64,000 bases of DNA from Yersinia alsatica (GTDB taxonomy: Bacteria > Pseudomonadota > Gammaproteobacteria > Enterobacterales > Enterobacteriaceae): positions 124,001 through 188,000 of the forward strand of contig NZ_CABHWW010000023.1 of NCBI RefSeq assembly GCF_902170305.1, read 5' to 3'. Shown piece by piece: positions 32,101-40,451 of this stretch (the stretch's first letter is position 1; each line of letters starts with the position of its first letter). Under the pieces are notes generated by a model that saw nothing but the letters and a program-made list of their open reading frames with translations, did not search any database and was not told the origin of the DNA. A program made the translations under genes and the position numbers.

Positions 32101-32131
32101 TTTTGATTGTTGACTCGTTATTATTCTTCAT
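23198..32131 (-). CDS. cdiA: CdiA-type contact-dependent inhibition toxin / two-partner secreted adhesin
   Basis: Giant 2977-residue exoprotein. The N terminus has an extended signal region ending ...MPALAAEV, then the TPS secretion domain (residues about 35-270) with the hallmark NNPNL and NPYGI motifs. A long body of filamentous-haemagglutinin repeats follows (LDNSGTLL, AGRDI-type units), then the pre-toxin domain with the VENN motif at residues 2694-2697. The 280-residue C-terminal variable part has paired cysteines (KECNGNAGC, SCWDAGDAAC, DQCAGKCDW), probably a cell-entry domain, and a final toxin domain of about 125 residues (FAQSKIRANETFSAEGAAKY to the end). I do not recognise the toxin; DDLANAIRSG...ALDRAGVP faintly recalls ParB/Srx-like folds. 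The order cdiB-cdiA-cdiI on one strand is the E. coli-type CDI arrangement. The frame is intact throughout. Confidence 0.9.
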   Translation of the reverse strand: MKNNNESTIKTHHQWLSYTLCTLLVLQPIMPALAAEVNIAGGNTQLDKAANGVPVVNIATPNQSGVSHNQYNDFNVGKEGLILNNATDQLTQSQLGGLIQNNPNLQAGHEAKAIINEVVGANRSQLQGYLEVAGKQASIMVANPYGITCDGCGFINTPNVTLTTGKPIMDANGKLQALEVTQGAISIQGKGLDASQSGALSIISRATEINAQLYAQDLTLIAGSNRVDAAGNVSALQAKGDAPKVAVDTGALGGMYANRIRLVSSEKGVGVNLGNLNARQGDIQLDSSGKLTLNNTLAQGNIIANAEQIALSGDHRAGQDIRVNSQNDLNLNAATLSSGANIALSSNGLLQVTDSQISAGVDAQGKVGTHATLNIKGQDQSWKNSNLSGGTVIAKAQNSIIQDKTSRVMGMNDAQLQSRSLVLDGSLSSGSDLRIDANTLHTGADSQLAAQRNLTLQLVDTATLRGKTYAGQGLALSANSLFNQGELTAKQLQLTLGQTLQNQSTGTLTATDSLVLKTGLLDNSGKLLANNLTVASDTLTNSGLIQGNTLFSAIIADTLENQSAGQLLAGNELSIGAAEFTNSGNVQGKQLQLVADNISNQSVILGTDTLTASARQALTNTGKLLSEGAVVLTVTALDNQSEILANTLNINTGNLDNAGMLSGVNALTITAKQFNQQESGQTLSTRHVTLQTEHLTNNGHIQADDLALTGISGENRGWLQGNNSLAAQFSGDFTQHESAVFLGQNTLKLTALNLFNQGLIQGNNGAALTLQNQLVNSGKLLSDGTLSLTAPILTNNGWLQSHSLTINSSTLNNQGTLLTEGDLNTTLKALSNQGIFQSNNLVLNVGTLDNSGTLLTRQNMTVTGEQVNNLSSGKLASGNHLTLNNKGLNQSGQIVALGDLTLNLVQALNQNGSLTAGNILTVSTQGNLVQNGTLQGQSVTLSSAAAFSNLGKMSAGNGTFIVNAATITQNNIATLQSGGNIQLISQSDITNDGFIGTAGDLLLSAAGQLINRAMLYSGNNMQLLAQHIVNLQGNILAENNLSMQRDSAGNKNQSITNTSGTIETQRGDIVINTTALLNQRAGFNVVSNSVDLSESKGWLNGAYASIPISELENGSYELLSYTTRHKGDACNANQCSYYTVTHYYYAPKPGFTELNLALNQTTVTATASGSSSRIASGRHLNITADTLNNQASTLLANNDIQLRGNVLNNNSVWTGVSTEYGVYQYAPPAQSGSSNSTTDYNIRYQLTNHETVNNDGEIFRSVIQAGGNVTASFTQDLSNTTQAPWSGGINHQLSAPILESTTPPNSVSGADSEILLADQNSGLDSILRDALSQLASLGAGLADYPLPSGNSGLFITNPDPNSPYLITTNPQLNGLGQLDNSLFGGLYAMLGQQPGAAPRENNSQFTDQTQFLGSAYFLDRLNLKPDYDYRFLGDAAFDTRYISNAVLSQTGQRYINGLGSDLAQMQYLIDNAAQAQSGLGLTLGVSLTPEQIAALNKSIVWWEEINVNGQTVLAPRLYLAKADSASLTGSVIAGNKVELDAGKVINAGSTLNADQLLAVNSQTSISNLQGGKITSGGDLQLSAIDDINNIGSNIDGQRVELASLDGSIINQTLTQQWTATTAGNGRWDSESLSLTRTEIGDAATISAGDSLSLKAGKDILITGAKVSSGDSLSMLAGGDIAIKANTTLSNDEHNKQQDRRNGYQQSEQRDSLGSEISAGGDLALHAGNDVLLTASELAAKGDVDLTAGRDISLQTADKNSQQKTNNSENRTTDASRAVITSGNNLTLDAGRDINSQAAALVSDNDTTLKAGRDVNLNAQQSSIYSESHGDRKQQINESIRQQGTEIVSGGNTTIQAGNDINLQATQAQASGDIALKAGHDINVTTATESDYSFFEETTVKKKRLSKTTTHVVSEDYATQEQGSLLSGKNISLSAGNDLLVKGSAIVGDNNVALTAGNNVDIVAATEEQSSYRLSEQKKSGMFSGGGIGVTIGSTSSSQQSRDSGTTQSQSASTIGSTGGDVSITAGGTAHIGGADILANKNLNITGDSVVIEPGQDKRNSDQRYEQKSSGLTLALSGAVGSALNTAVTTVQDAKNETSGRLAALQGTKAALTGISAKQAVDLAQAQGNNGTGTLIGISVSLGSQKSTSQQHQEQQAVSGSTLTAGNNLNITATGKGQSTNSGDIIIGGSQLKAGHDTTLDADRDLLLLGAANTQKTEGSNSSSGGNIGASITFGDKIGLSIFANANSSKGKDSGDGTYWSETTLDSGNTLSLTSGRDTTLLGAQLSGDKVEADVGRNLTLQSQQDSDRYDSKQQSISGGVSVVVWGAGNSSANLSATQDKMHSNFDSVQEQTGIFAGKGGFDITVGEHTQLNGAVIGSTATADKNRLDTGTLGFSNIENKAEFKTEHQGGSISTGGSVADNFLGNMGNLVLVGANNDGNAQSTTHAAVSDGTIIIRDTDKQQQNVDDLSRDVEHANNALTPIFDKEKEQNRLKEAQLIGEIGGQVFDVISTQGQIQATTAAKDALAKGGNLNPTQKEIEASQVYKDAMKDYGIGGTYQKIAQAATAALQGLAGGDMTKALAGASAPYLAQMIKDVAGEDNEAARIGAHAVLGAVLSHLQGNSAAAGGIGALSGELAAIYIKNSLYPNIETKDLTEAQKQVIVNLSSLAAGLSGGLVGDSTGSAVAGAQAGKNAVENNFLSQGSPQKYAEKYKECNGNAGCEQNIRKNMAQESADNIQKLKSCWDAGDAACVADTRSKIELDEKAYTELRQQDNMAGRAYQDSAKWYSDIIDQCAGKCDWLEAALLKTGADGLGNLAYGALGAGSLSGVKPSTVTEQATIKGTTAERGSVANANFAQSKIRANETFSAEGAAKYSQIAGYPINTVDDLANAIRSGLIKPNQLAVDYVEMNGTKLILNTRTSVALDRAGVPKSDWYGTNQTNVGVPGMNGKTYNELAADQLKNNKLPETGSPAIPQGRK

Positions 32132-32158
32132 CCCTGATAACCCTATATATACAAACAG

Positions 32159-33835
32159 TTAGATAACAAAATTGATACGGTAATAAACAGAAACATGATC
32201 TGGCTCCAGCCAGTCGGGATAGGCCAGTGGCCAGCCGACAGTGAATTGGCTACTGAAATAGCGATTACGATTGCCCAGCCCGATGGCACTACCCCATAGC
32301 TTGCCTGAGGCATAACTGTCAGCGGTGTCATGACGCAGATAACCGCCATCAATGGCTGCCAGTGCAGTGATATTGCCTAGCAAGGGGAGGGTGGTCAGTG
32401 ACCAGTTCACTTCGTTGCGCCAATAACCGCCTTTATCGCCTGATAGATACTGTTCTTTAAAGCCGCGCACTGAGGTTTCACCGCCAATAGTCAGTCGTTC
32501 GCTGCCATATAAATTATCCGGTGTCCATTGACCGTAGAAGCTGGTGAGCCAGTTCCAGTCCTGCGCCAAAGGTAGGTAATAACTGCCAGACAGTGTCCAC
32601 TTATTAAATTCGGCTTTGGGGGCGCCACTATTTTTGCCATTATCATCTTCGGCTCCAAGCCAGGGGACACCACGACTGTAAGAGGGGTTCAGGGTGCTGT
32701 AGCCGCCCCACAGTTTTTGGCTGTGATTAACCCCCAGCATGATGCTTGATAACTTGCGGCTGCTGCTTTGCAAAAAGCTGTCATTGAGATAATTACGATT
32801 AAGGCGATGCGTTAGGCCAAGCGACAGACCAGTTTTCATCTCACTGTTCCGATACACCACACGCGAAATGGCGAAACGATGCGTCTGGCTGTCGCCACTG
32901 GAGAGCCAGTCAAAGCCACGGTTAGTTACGGTGGAGAGATAATCGCTGTAGGAATAGTTGTAATCCGCTAGCCAATAACCATAGGGGATACTGACTCCAG
33001 TCTGCACGCTGCGGGCATTATGGCTACTGGCAAAATCACTGCTACGCGAACCAGAAACGAACCACTGGTCGGCTAGACCCAGCAGATTATTGGTCGTTAG
33101 TGAGGCATTTATCTGACCTGTTCCGGTACTTTTCTGTCCGCTATTATCAAAGCCAAATCCGATGTTAATAGGAAACTCAGGCGTTGCGGTCAGATTAACA
33201 ATGGAATAACCGGCTTCGGTCCCTGGCAATATTTCAATTTGCACTGGAGTTTGACGCAAACGATTAATTTGCTCCATACCCTGCTCAATATCACGCAGGT
33301 TAAGAATTTTGCCAACAAGTCCAGGGAAGGCCATCTTTAATTGGCGAGAGGTTTTGCCATCTAACTCTATTTTTTGCAACTTACCTTCTAGTACCGCCAG
33401 TTGTAAGGTACCTTGTGATAAATCCTGCTCAATAAGAAATGCACGGCTAGTAATATAACCCCGCGAAATATACCAATCAGATATTTCTTGTATTAACGTC
33501 TGGATTTGACTTAAGTCCAAACATTTATTCAGATAAGGTCGCAGTAATTTTTGTTTATCTTTAGGTGGTAAATGATCGGCACCTTGCAGATGAATAGTAT
33601 TAATTATAAAACAGGCTCCGGCCGTTGCCGGAAGCGTTTTTGGCGCGATCAGCTCAGGGGTTAGGCTACGCTGTAATTCCTGACGCTGGCGCTGGTTCTG
33701 TTCTAAAATGTCACGCTGTTGTTGCTGAATAGTATTTCTATCCGCAGGACTCAGCATATTGGCACAAACAGTCAATGATAATGACAGATACAGCAAAGCC
33801 GCTGCTGTCTGTAAATACTTAGACATGGCATCCAT
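32159..33835 (-). CDS. cdiB: Two-partner secretion outer-membrane transporter CdiB
   Basis: Omp85-type pore that exports CdiA across the outer membrane. The 558-residue protein has a signal peptide (LLYLSLSLTVCA), a Gln-rich N-terminal helix (QQQQRDILEQNQRQRQELQR) that plugs the barrel in the family, two POTRA domains (about 75-215) and a C-terminal 16-strand barrel ending SVYYRINFVI, with the VRGF signature (SVRGFKEQ) in the conserved L6 loop. It precedes cdiA by 27 bp on the same strand. Two in-frame ATGs, 33835 and 33826, are possible starts; neither has a clear ribosome site. Confidence 0.93.
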   Translation of the reverse strand: MDAMSKYLQTAAALLYLSLSLTVCANMLSPADRNTIQQQQRDILEQNQRQRQELQRSLTPELIAPKTLPATAGACFIINTIHLQGADHLPPKDKQKLLRPYLNKCLDLSQIQTLIQEISDWYISRGYITSRAFLIEQDLSQGTLQLAVLEGKLQKIELDGKTSRQLKMAFPGLVGKILNLRDIEQGMEQINRLRQTPVQIEILPGTEAGYSIVNLTATPEFPINIGFGFDNSGQKSTGTGQINASLTTNNLLGLADQWFVSGSRSSDFASSHNARSVQTGVSIPYGYWLADYNYSYSDYLSTVTNRGFDWLSSGDSQTHRFAISRVVYRNSEMKTGLSLGLTHRLNRNYLNDSFLQSSSRKLSSIMLGVNHSQKLWGGYSTLNPSYSRGVPWLGAEDDNGKNSGAPKAEFNKWTLSGSYYLPLAQDWNWLTSFYGQWTPDNLYGSERLTIGGETSVRGFKEQYLSGDKGGYWRNEVNWSLTTLPLLGNITALAAIDGGYLRHDTADSYASGKLWGSAIGLGNRNRYFSSQFTVGWPLAYPDWLEPDHVSVYYRINFVI

Positions 33836-34840
33836 TCCAGATTTTATTGGATTTACTATTTTGGCGTATTATATCCATTAGCAGAATTACTGCAATTGAG
33901 GAAATAAAACACTAACGGTCGCACCTTTTCTTAACGAGCTGATGTGGAAGAAATAATGTTGAAAGTCAGTGGTTTCTTTAAAGTATAATTAAATAGATTA
34001 TGCTTATTTTTAAGTTTGTTTACCTATCTTATTATAAATCAATGCAATTTTAATCTTAAAACATGACTTTGTATGAATGCTTACTCCGATTACTGGTGGT
34101 GACTATTTTATTTGCATATAGCGTGATTCATAACGCATTTTGATGGGATTTTCATAATACAAAGAGACGCTGTTTATCTACATAGGACTTTCTTTTTCCG
34201 GCTATGTGTCACTCACAGGCTGGTGTAAGTATCAAACTTTAGGGGGTTACGACCTCTATGGTAGTACCGTCTGAAGGCAAACTCGTTGGTTGGAAAGCAA
34301 ATCCTCAGTGAGCTTTCATCACTCAGGTAATGCGTACAGCCAATCATGGCACTTGAGGCACTGTTTAGTCCCGTGACAGTGATGGTTGCACCAGTACACT
34401 TCCAGCGTTGTTTGACAGTGTTATAGGGAAGCTGACGAGGTTTGATTATCCCCAAGTGGGGTTTGTTGGGCCCGACATCCTTCGATTTTTGATCTAGTGT
34501 TTTTGCTGCGGGTTATAGCAGGAAGGGCAGTAATAGCACTCAACTGCTGAACCTAGAAAAATATTTGCACTATTAACTCGTAAGCCCTCTGTTGTCAGGG
34601 GGGTTCTGATGAGCTGATACATAATGACATTCTTAATTACCCTACGTTTTATGCATGGTTGGATCCGCCTCCGGTACGTATGGCGGCCCATGAAATTACT
34701 TTGAGATAATGTGTAGTAAAGCTATGCGGTGAGAACCTTAGGGGTCAGCAGCCTGTTTGGGATGTATTGATACAGTGAATGTTGGTTTTACAGTACTTGC
34801 AGTATTTTTCCCGTGATAGTGACCCGCGCATAATGAGATA
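33836..34840. other. AT-rich gene-poor stretch between cdiB and the IS element
   Basis: Roughly 1 kb. The first 350 bp, very AT-rich, should hold the cdiBAI promoter; I see no site I would name. The remainder has only a possible frameshifted small gene on the minus strand, listed separately. Confidence 0.5.
34213..34691 (-). pseudogene. Possible frameshifted small gene with a CxxC-like motif
   Basis: Two minus-strand frames abut and read as one protein if a single frameshift near 34505 is allowed: the first part ends in VECYYCPSCYNPQ, and the second continues TLDQKSKDVGPNKPHLGII... to a stop at 34213. Together they give about 155 residues. The YYCPSC pair recalls a metal site. No ribosome site or homologue is apparent to me, so both a decayed gene and chance are possible. 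Confidence 0.25.
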
Positions 34841-34914
34841 TGTAGTGGCATAGTTAATTTGGCCACCTGAATAGAGGTGATATCATCGCCTCATAATCAA
34901 AAACAGGTGACATT

Positions 34915-36087
<1,173 letters not shown>

Positions 36088-36095
36088 CCACTACA

Positions 36096-36290
36096 AAGGC
36101 TTCCCTCGTTTTTTCAATCTTCATCAATTGAGTACAGTGTGAGGGTTCGTACGGCTAAGTCTGAGGCAAAAGCTTATAAGTTTGAAGATAGTGATGGCTA
36201 CCCTATTGTTTAGGGGGCAAGAAAAGATGCTGGCGTTGGGGAAATATCCTGAGGCTCTACTGACAACTCCTGAATCGCTAGGTAGTCAGC
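36096..36290 (+). pseudogene. Second P4-type integrase remnant
   Basis: The flank 36096-36120 repeats the sequence found just after leuX (AAGGCTTCCCTCG... at 12116; 22 of 25 bases identical). It is followed by VRVRTAKSEAKAYKFEDSDG (36139 on), matching the N terminus of the first integrase remnant, a stop, and a further in-family piece EKMLALGKYPEALL (from about 36220). The 110 bp between flank and gene in the first copy are missing here. It suggests a second, related element once entered the same site. Confidence 0.72.
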
Positions 36291-36337
36291 CTTGCACAAA
36301 AGGGGCGTTAGCCCCTAATATTTAGCCAAAACAGTAT

Positions 36338-36589
36338 TTATTTACGTTCTTTATTCGCTTGTGCTAATACAGAAGCTGCTAACTGCTTGGTTAATTCACT
36401 GGAATGTGGGTTATCAAGTGCAGCAGATGCCTTATGTTCCATTTCTCCACTTGTCTGATTTGGTGTCCCTCGTTGAGAGAGAGCAGAACCAGCAAGGCTT
36501 TTCTGGATTGCAGAAGAGTTAGGATCATTCAAAGTTTTCGCAGCAACGGAAGCTACCTTGCCAGATGTTTGTTTCGTATTTTTACTCAT
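36338..36589 (-). CDS. Conserved small protein with two internal repeats
   Basis: An 83-residue hydrophilic protein, MSKNTKQTSGKVASVAAKTL..., made of two similar units of about 35 residues, KVASVAAKTLNDPNSSAIQKSLAGSALSQ and KASAALDNPHSSELTKQLAASVLAQ. I recall related unnamed small proteins in enterobacteria but know no function. The start has a purine-rich site (AAAAGGATTTAGCTC). It stands alone between the island end and an AT-rich gap. Confidence 0.65.
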   Translation of the reverse strand: MSKNTKQTSGKVASVAAKTLNDPNSSAIQKSLAGSALSQRGTPNQTSGEMEHKASAALDNPHSSELTKQLAASVLAQANKERK

Positions 36590-37503
36590 GAGCTAAATCC
36601 TTTTAATAGAAGTATTGATATAGTATATATTGTGTTTAAATATCTAAAAAGCACAACATATAGTGCCAATCCTAATATTTAGTAGTAACTCTTTCAATAG
36701 TCACTCAGACTTTTACTGGACTAAATTACAGTTAGTTGCTTATCCGGTATTTTATGTTGTTAATTTAACCTAAAATGATGTTATTTAGATGTTTTAACTA
36801 CTGTTTGTCTGCTAACGATCGGTTTTGCACTATTAATCTGCATAATCCATTCTCTTTTCTGTTTACTGATAAATAGAATCGATATAGTTACTTACCATAC
36901 ATATCTAAAATAACGGTTATATATCAAAATTTAGAGGAAATATTAAAAATTTGAGCAATAATTGCTTTTACTAAATTAGATAAATAACTTTAATAATATT
37001 GTGCTGATGGGATGTGGTCAATTTTAGCGTAATAGGCTAAAGGATGGCTTTTATGTACCATAAAACTAAACGATTTCTCGAACAAATTGGCTTGATAAAA
37101 ATCAGTGAGTAGTAATAAATCAGAGTTAATTGCTATATTTAAAATCCTGTTTTCTATTTGTGAAAATAATCTTTTTCTCGTTCTGCTAGTTTTACGCCGT
37201 AATACATTCTGATAAATAAGCTGTGTTTAAATAACTGACTCAATTGAGATATGAGATCCTTATCGTGACATTAACCTGAAAGCCCTCGGCCAAGGTGCTG
37301 TTTGTCTAAATATTGATGCAACCCAGGCTGGTCATACATTAACTAACGAAGAATTAGCAAAACTTGATTCTTCAGATAGTTTTGGCGATATCGCTCTGTT
37401 TTACAAACTTTTGACAACTTTATACAGCAAACAGACAACTCGACGCATGATAAGATGAATAATCGCTGCACTACTCCCTGAGTCCTGCACAAGAGGTTTT
37501 ATC
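36590..37503. other. AT-rich gene-poor stretch
   Basis: No intact gene. It holds a 19-codon frame at 37053-37112 with an AAAGGA site (probably chance) and an open fragment at 37255-37458 listed separately. Confidence 0.5.
37255..37458 (+). pseudogene. Gene fragment of unknown family
   Basis: A start-less open stretch of 67 codons reading RDINLKALGQGAVCLNIDAT then QAGHTLTNEELAKLDSSD. Composition and flow look like real protein sequence, and its codon use is less AT-rich than the surroundings. It ends 45 bp before the VWA gene. I cannot name the family. Confidence 0.35.
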
Positions 37504-38850
37504 ATGTTAATAAAACAGGTCGTGAGAATAAAACAGGCAGCAACTTTATTTGTATTGTTTCTGCTTCCGCTGTTTGTTATGGCCAAGGCGGCAACCCCCG
37601 CCGTTACTGTTAAATCAGAACTTTCTGCGCCAGTCATGTTGGCCAACAGTGAAGATAAAAATTACCTAAAAATATCTCTGACTGGCTTTAATCTCGACAG
37701 CAAACGTCGTAGTCCAATTAATCTGGCATTGGTGATTGACCGCTCTACTTCAATGACCGGTGATCGTATCGAGAAGGCGCGAGAGGCTGCAATTCTGGCG
37801 GTAAATATGCTTGATGCTGGCGATACGCTTTCGGTGGTGGCCTATGACAACAACGCTGAAGTCATTATTCCGGCAACTAAAGTCAATAATAAGCCAGCGC
37901 TGATTGCCAAGATTCAACAGCATATCCACCCGATGGGAATGACGGCCTTATTTGCCGGCGTCAGTAAGGGCATTGGTCAGGTGGATAAAAACCTGAGTCC
38001 TGAGCAAGTGAACCGCATCATTCTGCTGTCTGATGGTCAGGCAAATACTGGCCCAACTTCCATCAGTGAGCTCTCCGATCTGGCTCGAATGGCTGCAAAG
38101 AAGGGGATTGCTATCACCACTATCGGTCTGGGTGAGGACTATAACGAAGACCTGATGACGGCTATTGCTGGCTACAGTGACGGTAATCACTCCTTCGTGG
38201 CCAATTCCGCCGATTTGGAGAGTGCTTTTACCAAAGAGTTTCAGGATGTGATGTCAGTGGTGGCACAAGATGTCATCGTCCAGATTAAAACTAACAATCA
38301 AGTGAAACCGGTCCGGCTGCTAGGCCGTGACGGCGATATCTCTGGTAATACGGTTAACGTGAAGCTAAACCAGCTTTACTCCAATCAGGAGAAATACATT
38401 CTGCTGGAGGTGATACCAGAGAAAGGGAGTGATAATCAGAAAAAAAATCTGGCCGACGTCAGTGTTAGTTATCTTAACCTCAGCAGTAAGCGGCAAGATA
38501 ACGTCAATGAGCGGGTTATCGTCAGCTATAGCAAGTCGGTAGCTAAGGTGAGTGATGCCGTTTTGGAAGAAGTTTTGGCGGAATCAGAGATTCAAAAAAC
38601 GGCTCTGGCCAATGACGAAGCTATCAGACTTATCGATGCAGGGAATAAGGAGGAGGCGAAGAAAGTATTAGAATCCAATGCTGCTGCATTAGGTTCTATG
38701 TCATTCTCTAGCCCTGTCGCCGAGAGAAAAGTGAGAGAGAGCACCACTAAGCAGCTCAAGCTGGCGGAGGATATTGACAGTAAAGATGCTGCCACCTACC
38801 GTAAGGAATTAAAAGAACAGAACTACAATGTCAAACAGCAGCAGAAGTAA
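37504..38850 (+). CDS. Exported VWA-domain protein
   Basis: A 448-residue protein with an N-terminal signal peptide or anchor (LFVLFLLPLFVMAKA). A von Willebrand factor A domain (about 70-255) has an intact metal site: DRSTS near residue 79, a downstream MTALFAG threonine, and LLSDGQANTG. It is followed by a beta-rich part and a C-terminal helical segment rich in Lys, Glu and Ala (about 355-448). VWA domains bind protein ligands through a metal ion; a periplasmic or surface role is inferred. A histidine kinase and response regulator follow after about 55 bp on the same strand, which points to a shared operon and possibly to the VWA protein being the sensor's partner or target. Confidence 0.8.
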   Translation: MLIKQVVRIKQAATLFVLFLLPLFVMAKAATPAVTVKSELSAPVMLANSEDKNYLKISLTGFNLDSKRRSPINLALVIDRSTSMTGDRIEKAREAAILAVNMLDAGDTLSVVAYDNNAEVIIPATKVNNKPALIAKIQQHIHPMGMTALFAGVSKGIGQVDKNLSPEQVNRIILLSDGQANTGPTSISELSDLARMAAKKGIAITTIGLGEDYNEDLMTAIAGYSDGNHSFVANSADLESAFTKEFQDVMSVVAQDVIVQIKTNNQVKPVRLLGRDGDISGNTVNVKLNQLYSNQEKYILLEVIPEKGSDNQKKNLADVSVSYLNLSSKRQDNVNERVIVSYSKSVAKVSDAVLEEVLAESEIQKTALANDEAIRLIDAGNKEEAKKVLESNAAALGSMSFSSPVAERKVRESTTKQLKLAEDIDSKDAATYRKELKEQNYNVKQQQK

Positions 38851-38906
38851 CAGTTAACTTTAATGCTGAGTCAGTAGGTTGGCTCAGCGTTTCCATGGGA
38901 TGGAAC

Positions 38907-40451
38907 ATGAAATCGTCGAGAAGTCTGTTTCTTTTTACGTTTATCACCTTCGTGATTTTTTCCGCGATTGCCTATTTTGGCTATCGTACGCTGACCCATG
39001 AAACGCTGTTACGGCACTACCAAAACCAACGTTTAGCCCAGAGCCATACTGAGCAAGTCAGTACGGTTATTTTGGACCTATTGAATCAAAATGCAGTGCG
39101 CCTTAGCTCGATTGCTGCCTATATTAATTTGGACAGCGAAACTCTCAATGCATTGGTCGCTCAGGAGAGCAGTGTTGATGCTCTGTTTGTGCTGAAGAAA
39201 AATCAGCTTTTGTTCCCCAATACCGAGCTTGCGCTGACGGAGAAAGAAAAAAGCTGGGTGCAGGCCATCACTCCCATCGTGCAGGACCCGAGCATACTCT
39301 ACAGCCATCATTTTACCGACGAACAGACCCAGCCAACCTCCGGCTGGTATCTTAGCCGTGACGCTAGCGATCCATTGCTTATTTATTGGCGGCAGCAGGG
39401 CAGCCATGTTATTGGTTTTAAGGTTTCCTACGTCAAACTACTGTCTGATGTGATTAACTCGCTGGATTTTGACTATGCGCCGAATACATTGCAGGTGCTG
39501 GATGATGGGCGCTTACTCTACCAAAGTGATCATCAGACGTTGGCCAGTGATCGGGTTGCATTGAACTCTCAACACCTGCCTTACCCACTGAGCGCCTGGC
39601 AGATAGACTATTATGCTAAAGCGGTGAACAGCACTCCTCTTTACCTCTGGGGCGGGCTGATGTTGGGGCTTCTGATGGTGATTATCGGGTTGGCAATGTT
39701 GTATCTGTACCGCGAGTACACCCGCCAGTTGCGGCTCGCACAGCAGCAGGTCAGTTTTGTGGGGCAGGTATCCCACGAGCTAAAAACGCCGCTGACCAAT
39801 ATCTCTCTGTATGCCGAAATGCTTCAGGAATTACAGCCGGAAGAGAGCCCGCCCTCTAGCCCCAGCCAGCGCTATCTTGCGGTGATCCTCAATGAGAGTC
39901 AGCGGCTATCTCGCCTTATTCAAAATATCCTCAGTTTTACCAATACGCCAAAAGTACACTGGCAGCCTGTAATCTTGCGCCCATTACTAAACAATATTTA
40001 CCACGCTTTTACGCCCGCTTTTGCCGCGAAAGATATGGAATTGGTGCTGATAGTTAATGGCGATATTCACCTCACAACTGATGTCGATCGGCTGACGCAA
40101 ATTATCAGTAATTTTCTCAGCAACGCCGAGAAATATGCGGCGCAGGGAAAGCGGGTGGAGTTGATTGCCGAGCAGTCCGACAACAGGGTGCTGATTCGGG
40201 TACAAGACTACGGCAGCGGTATGGCAGCCAAAGAACTGAAAGCCATTTTCCAACCTTTCTACCGAGTGAAAAGCCACATTACCGAGGGTGTATCAGGCAC
40301 CGGTATCGGGCTCACCATTGCCAGACAACTGGCGACAAGTTTGCAGGGCGAAATTTTAGTCAGCAGTGGCCCAACGGGTAGCTGTTTTACCCTTAAACTG
40401 CCCATCACCCCGGATGAAAAAGCCAACATAGGCAAGGAGCCATCAAAGTGA
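38907..40451 (+). CDS. Sensor histidine kinase of a two-component system
   Basis: A 514-residue inner-membrane kinase. There is one helix near the N terminus (LFLFTFITFVIFSAIAYFGY), a periplasmic sensor of about 210 residues, a second helix (about 243-266, LWGGLMLGLLMVIIGLAMLY), then HisKA with the phosphoacceptor in VSHELKTPL (His290) and HATPase_c with the N box (NFLSNAEKYA), G1 (DYGSGM) and G2 (GTGIGLTIA). The ATG at 38907 has GGA 5-6 nt before it; an in-frame ATG at 38895 is the alternative. Its stop overlaps the regulator start. The signal is unknown, and the sensor domain matches no family I know. Confidence 0.93.
   Translation: MKSSRSLFLFTFITFVIFSAIAYFGYRTLTHETLLRHYQNQRLAQSHTEQVSTVILDLLNQNAVRLSSIAAYINLDSETLNALVAQESSVDALFVLKKNQLLFPNTELALTEKEKSWVQAITPIVQDPSILYSHHFTDEQTQPTSGWYLSRDASDPLLIYWRQQGSHVIGFKVSYVKLLSDVINSLDFDYAPNTLQVLDDGRLLYQSDHQTLASDRVALNSQHLPYPLSAWQIDYYAKAVNSTPLYLWGGLMLGLLMVIIGLAMLYLYREYTRQLRLAQQQVSFVGQVSHELKTPLTNISLYAEMLQELQPEESPPSSPSQRYLAVILNESQRLSRLIQNILSFTNTPKVHWQPVILRPLLNNIYHAFTPAFAAKDMELVLIVNGDIHLTTDVDRLTQIISNFLSNAEKYAAQGKRVELIAEQSDNRVLIRVQDYGSGMAAKELKAIFQPFYRVKSHITEGVSGTGIGLTIARQLATSLQGEILVSSGPTGSCFTLKLPITPDEKANIGKEPSK

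Noticed and set aside
36096..36300. A repeat of the leuX 3' end that would mark the right attachment site
   Set aside because: I searched by eye for TTCGGCACCA near the right integrase remnant and did not find it; the right boundary of the island remains uncertain.
37053..37112. 19-codon frame with an AAAGGA site
   Set aside because: Too short and isolated in AT-rich DNA to support as a gene.
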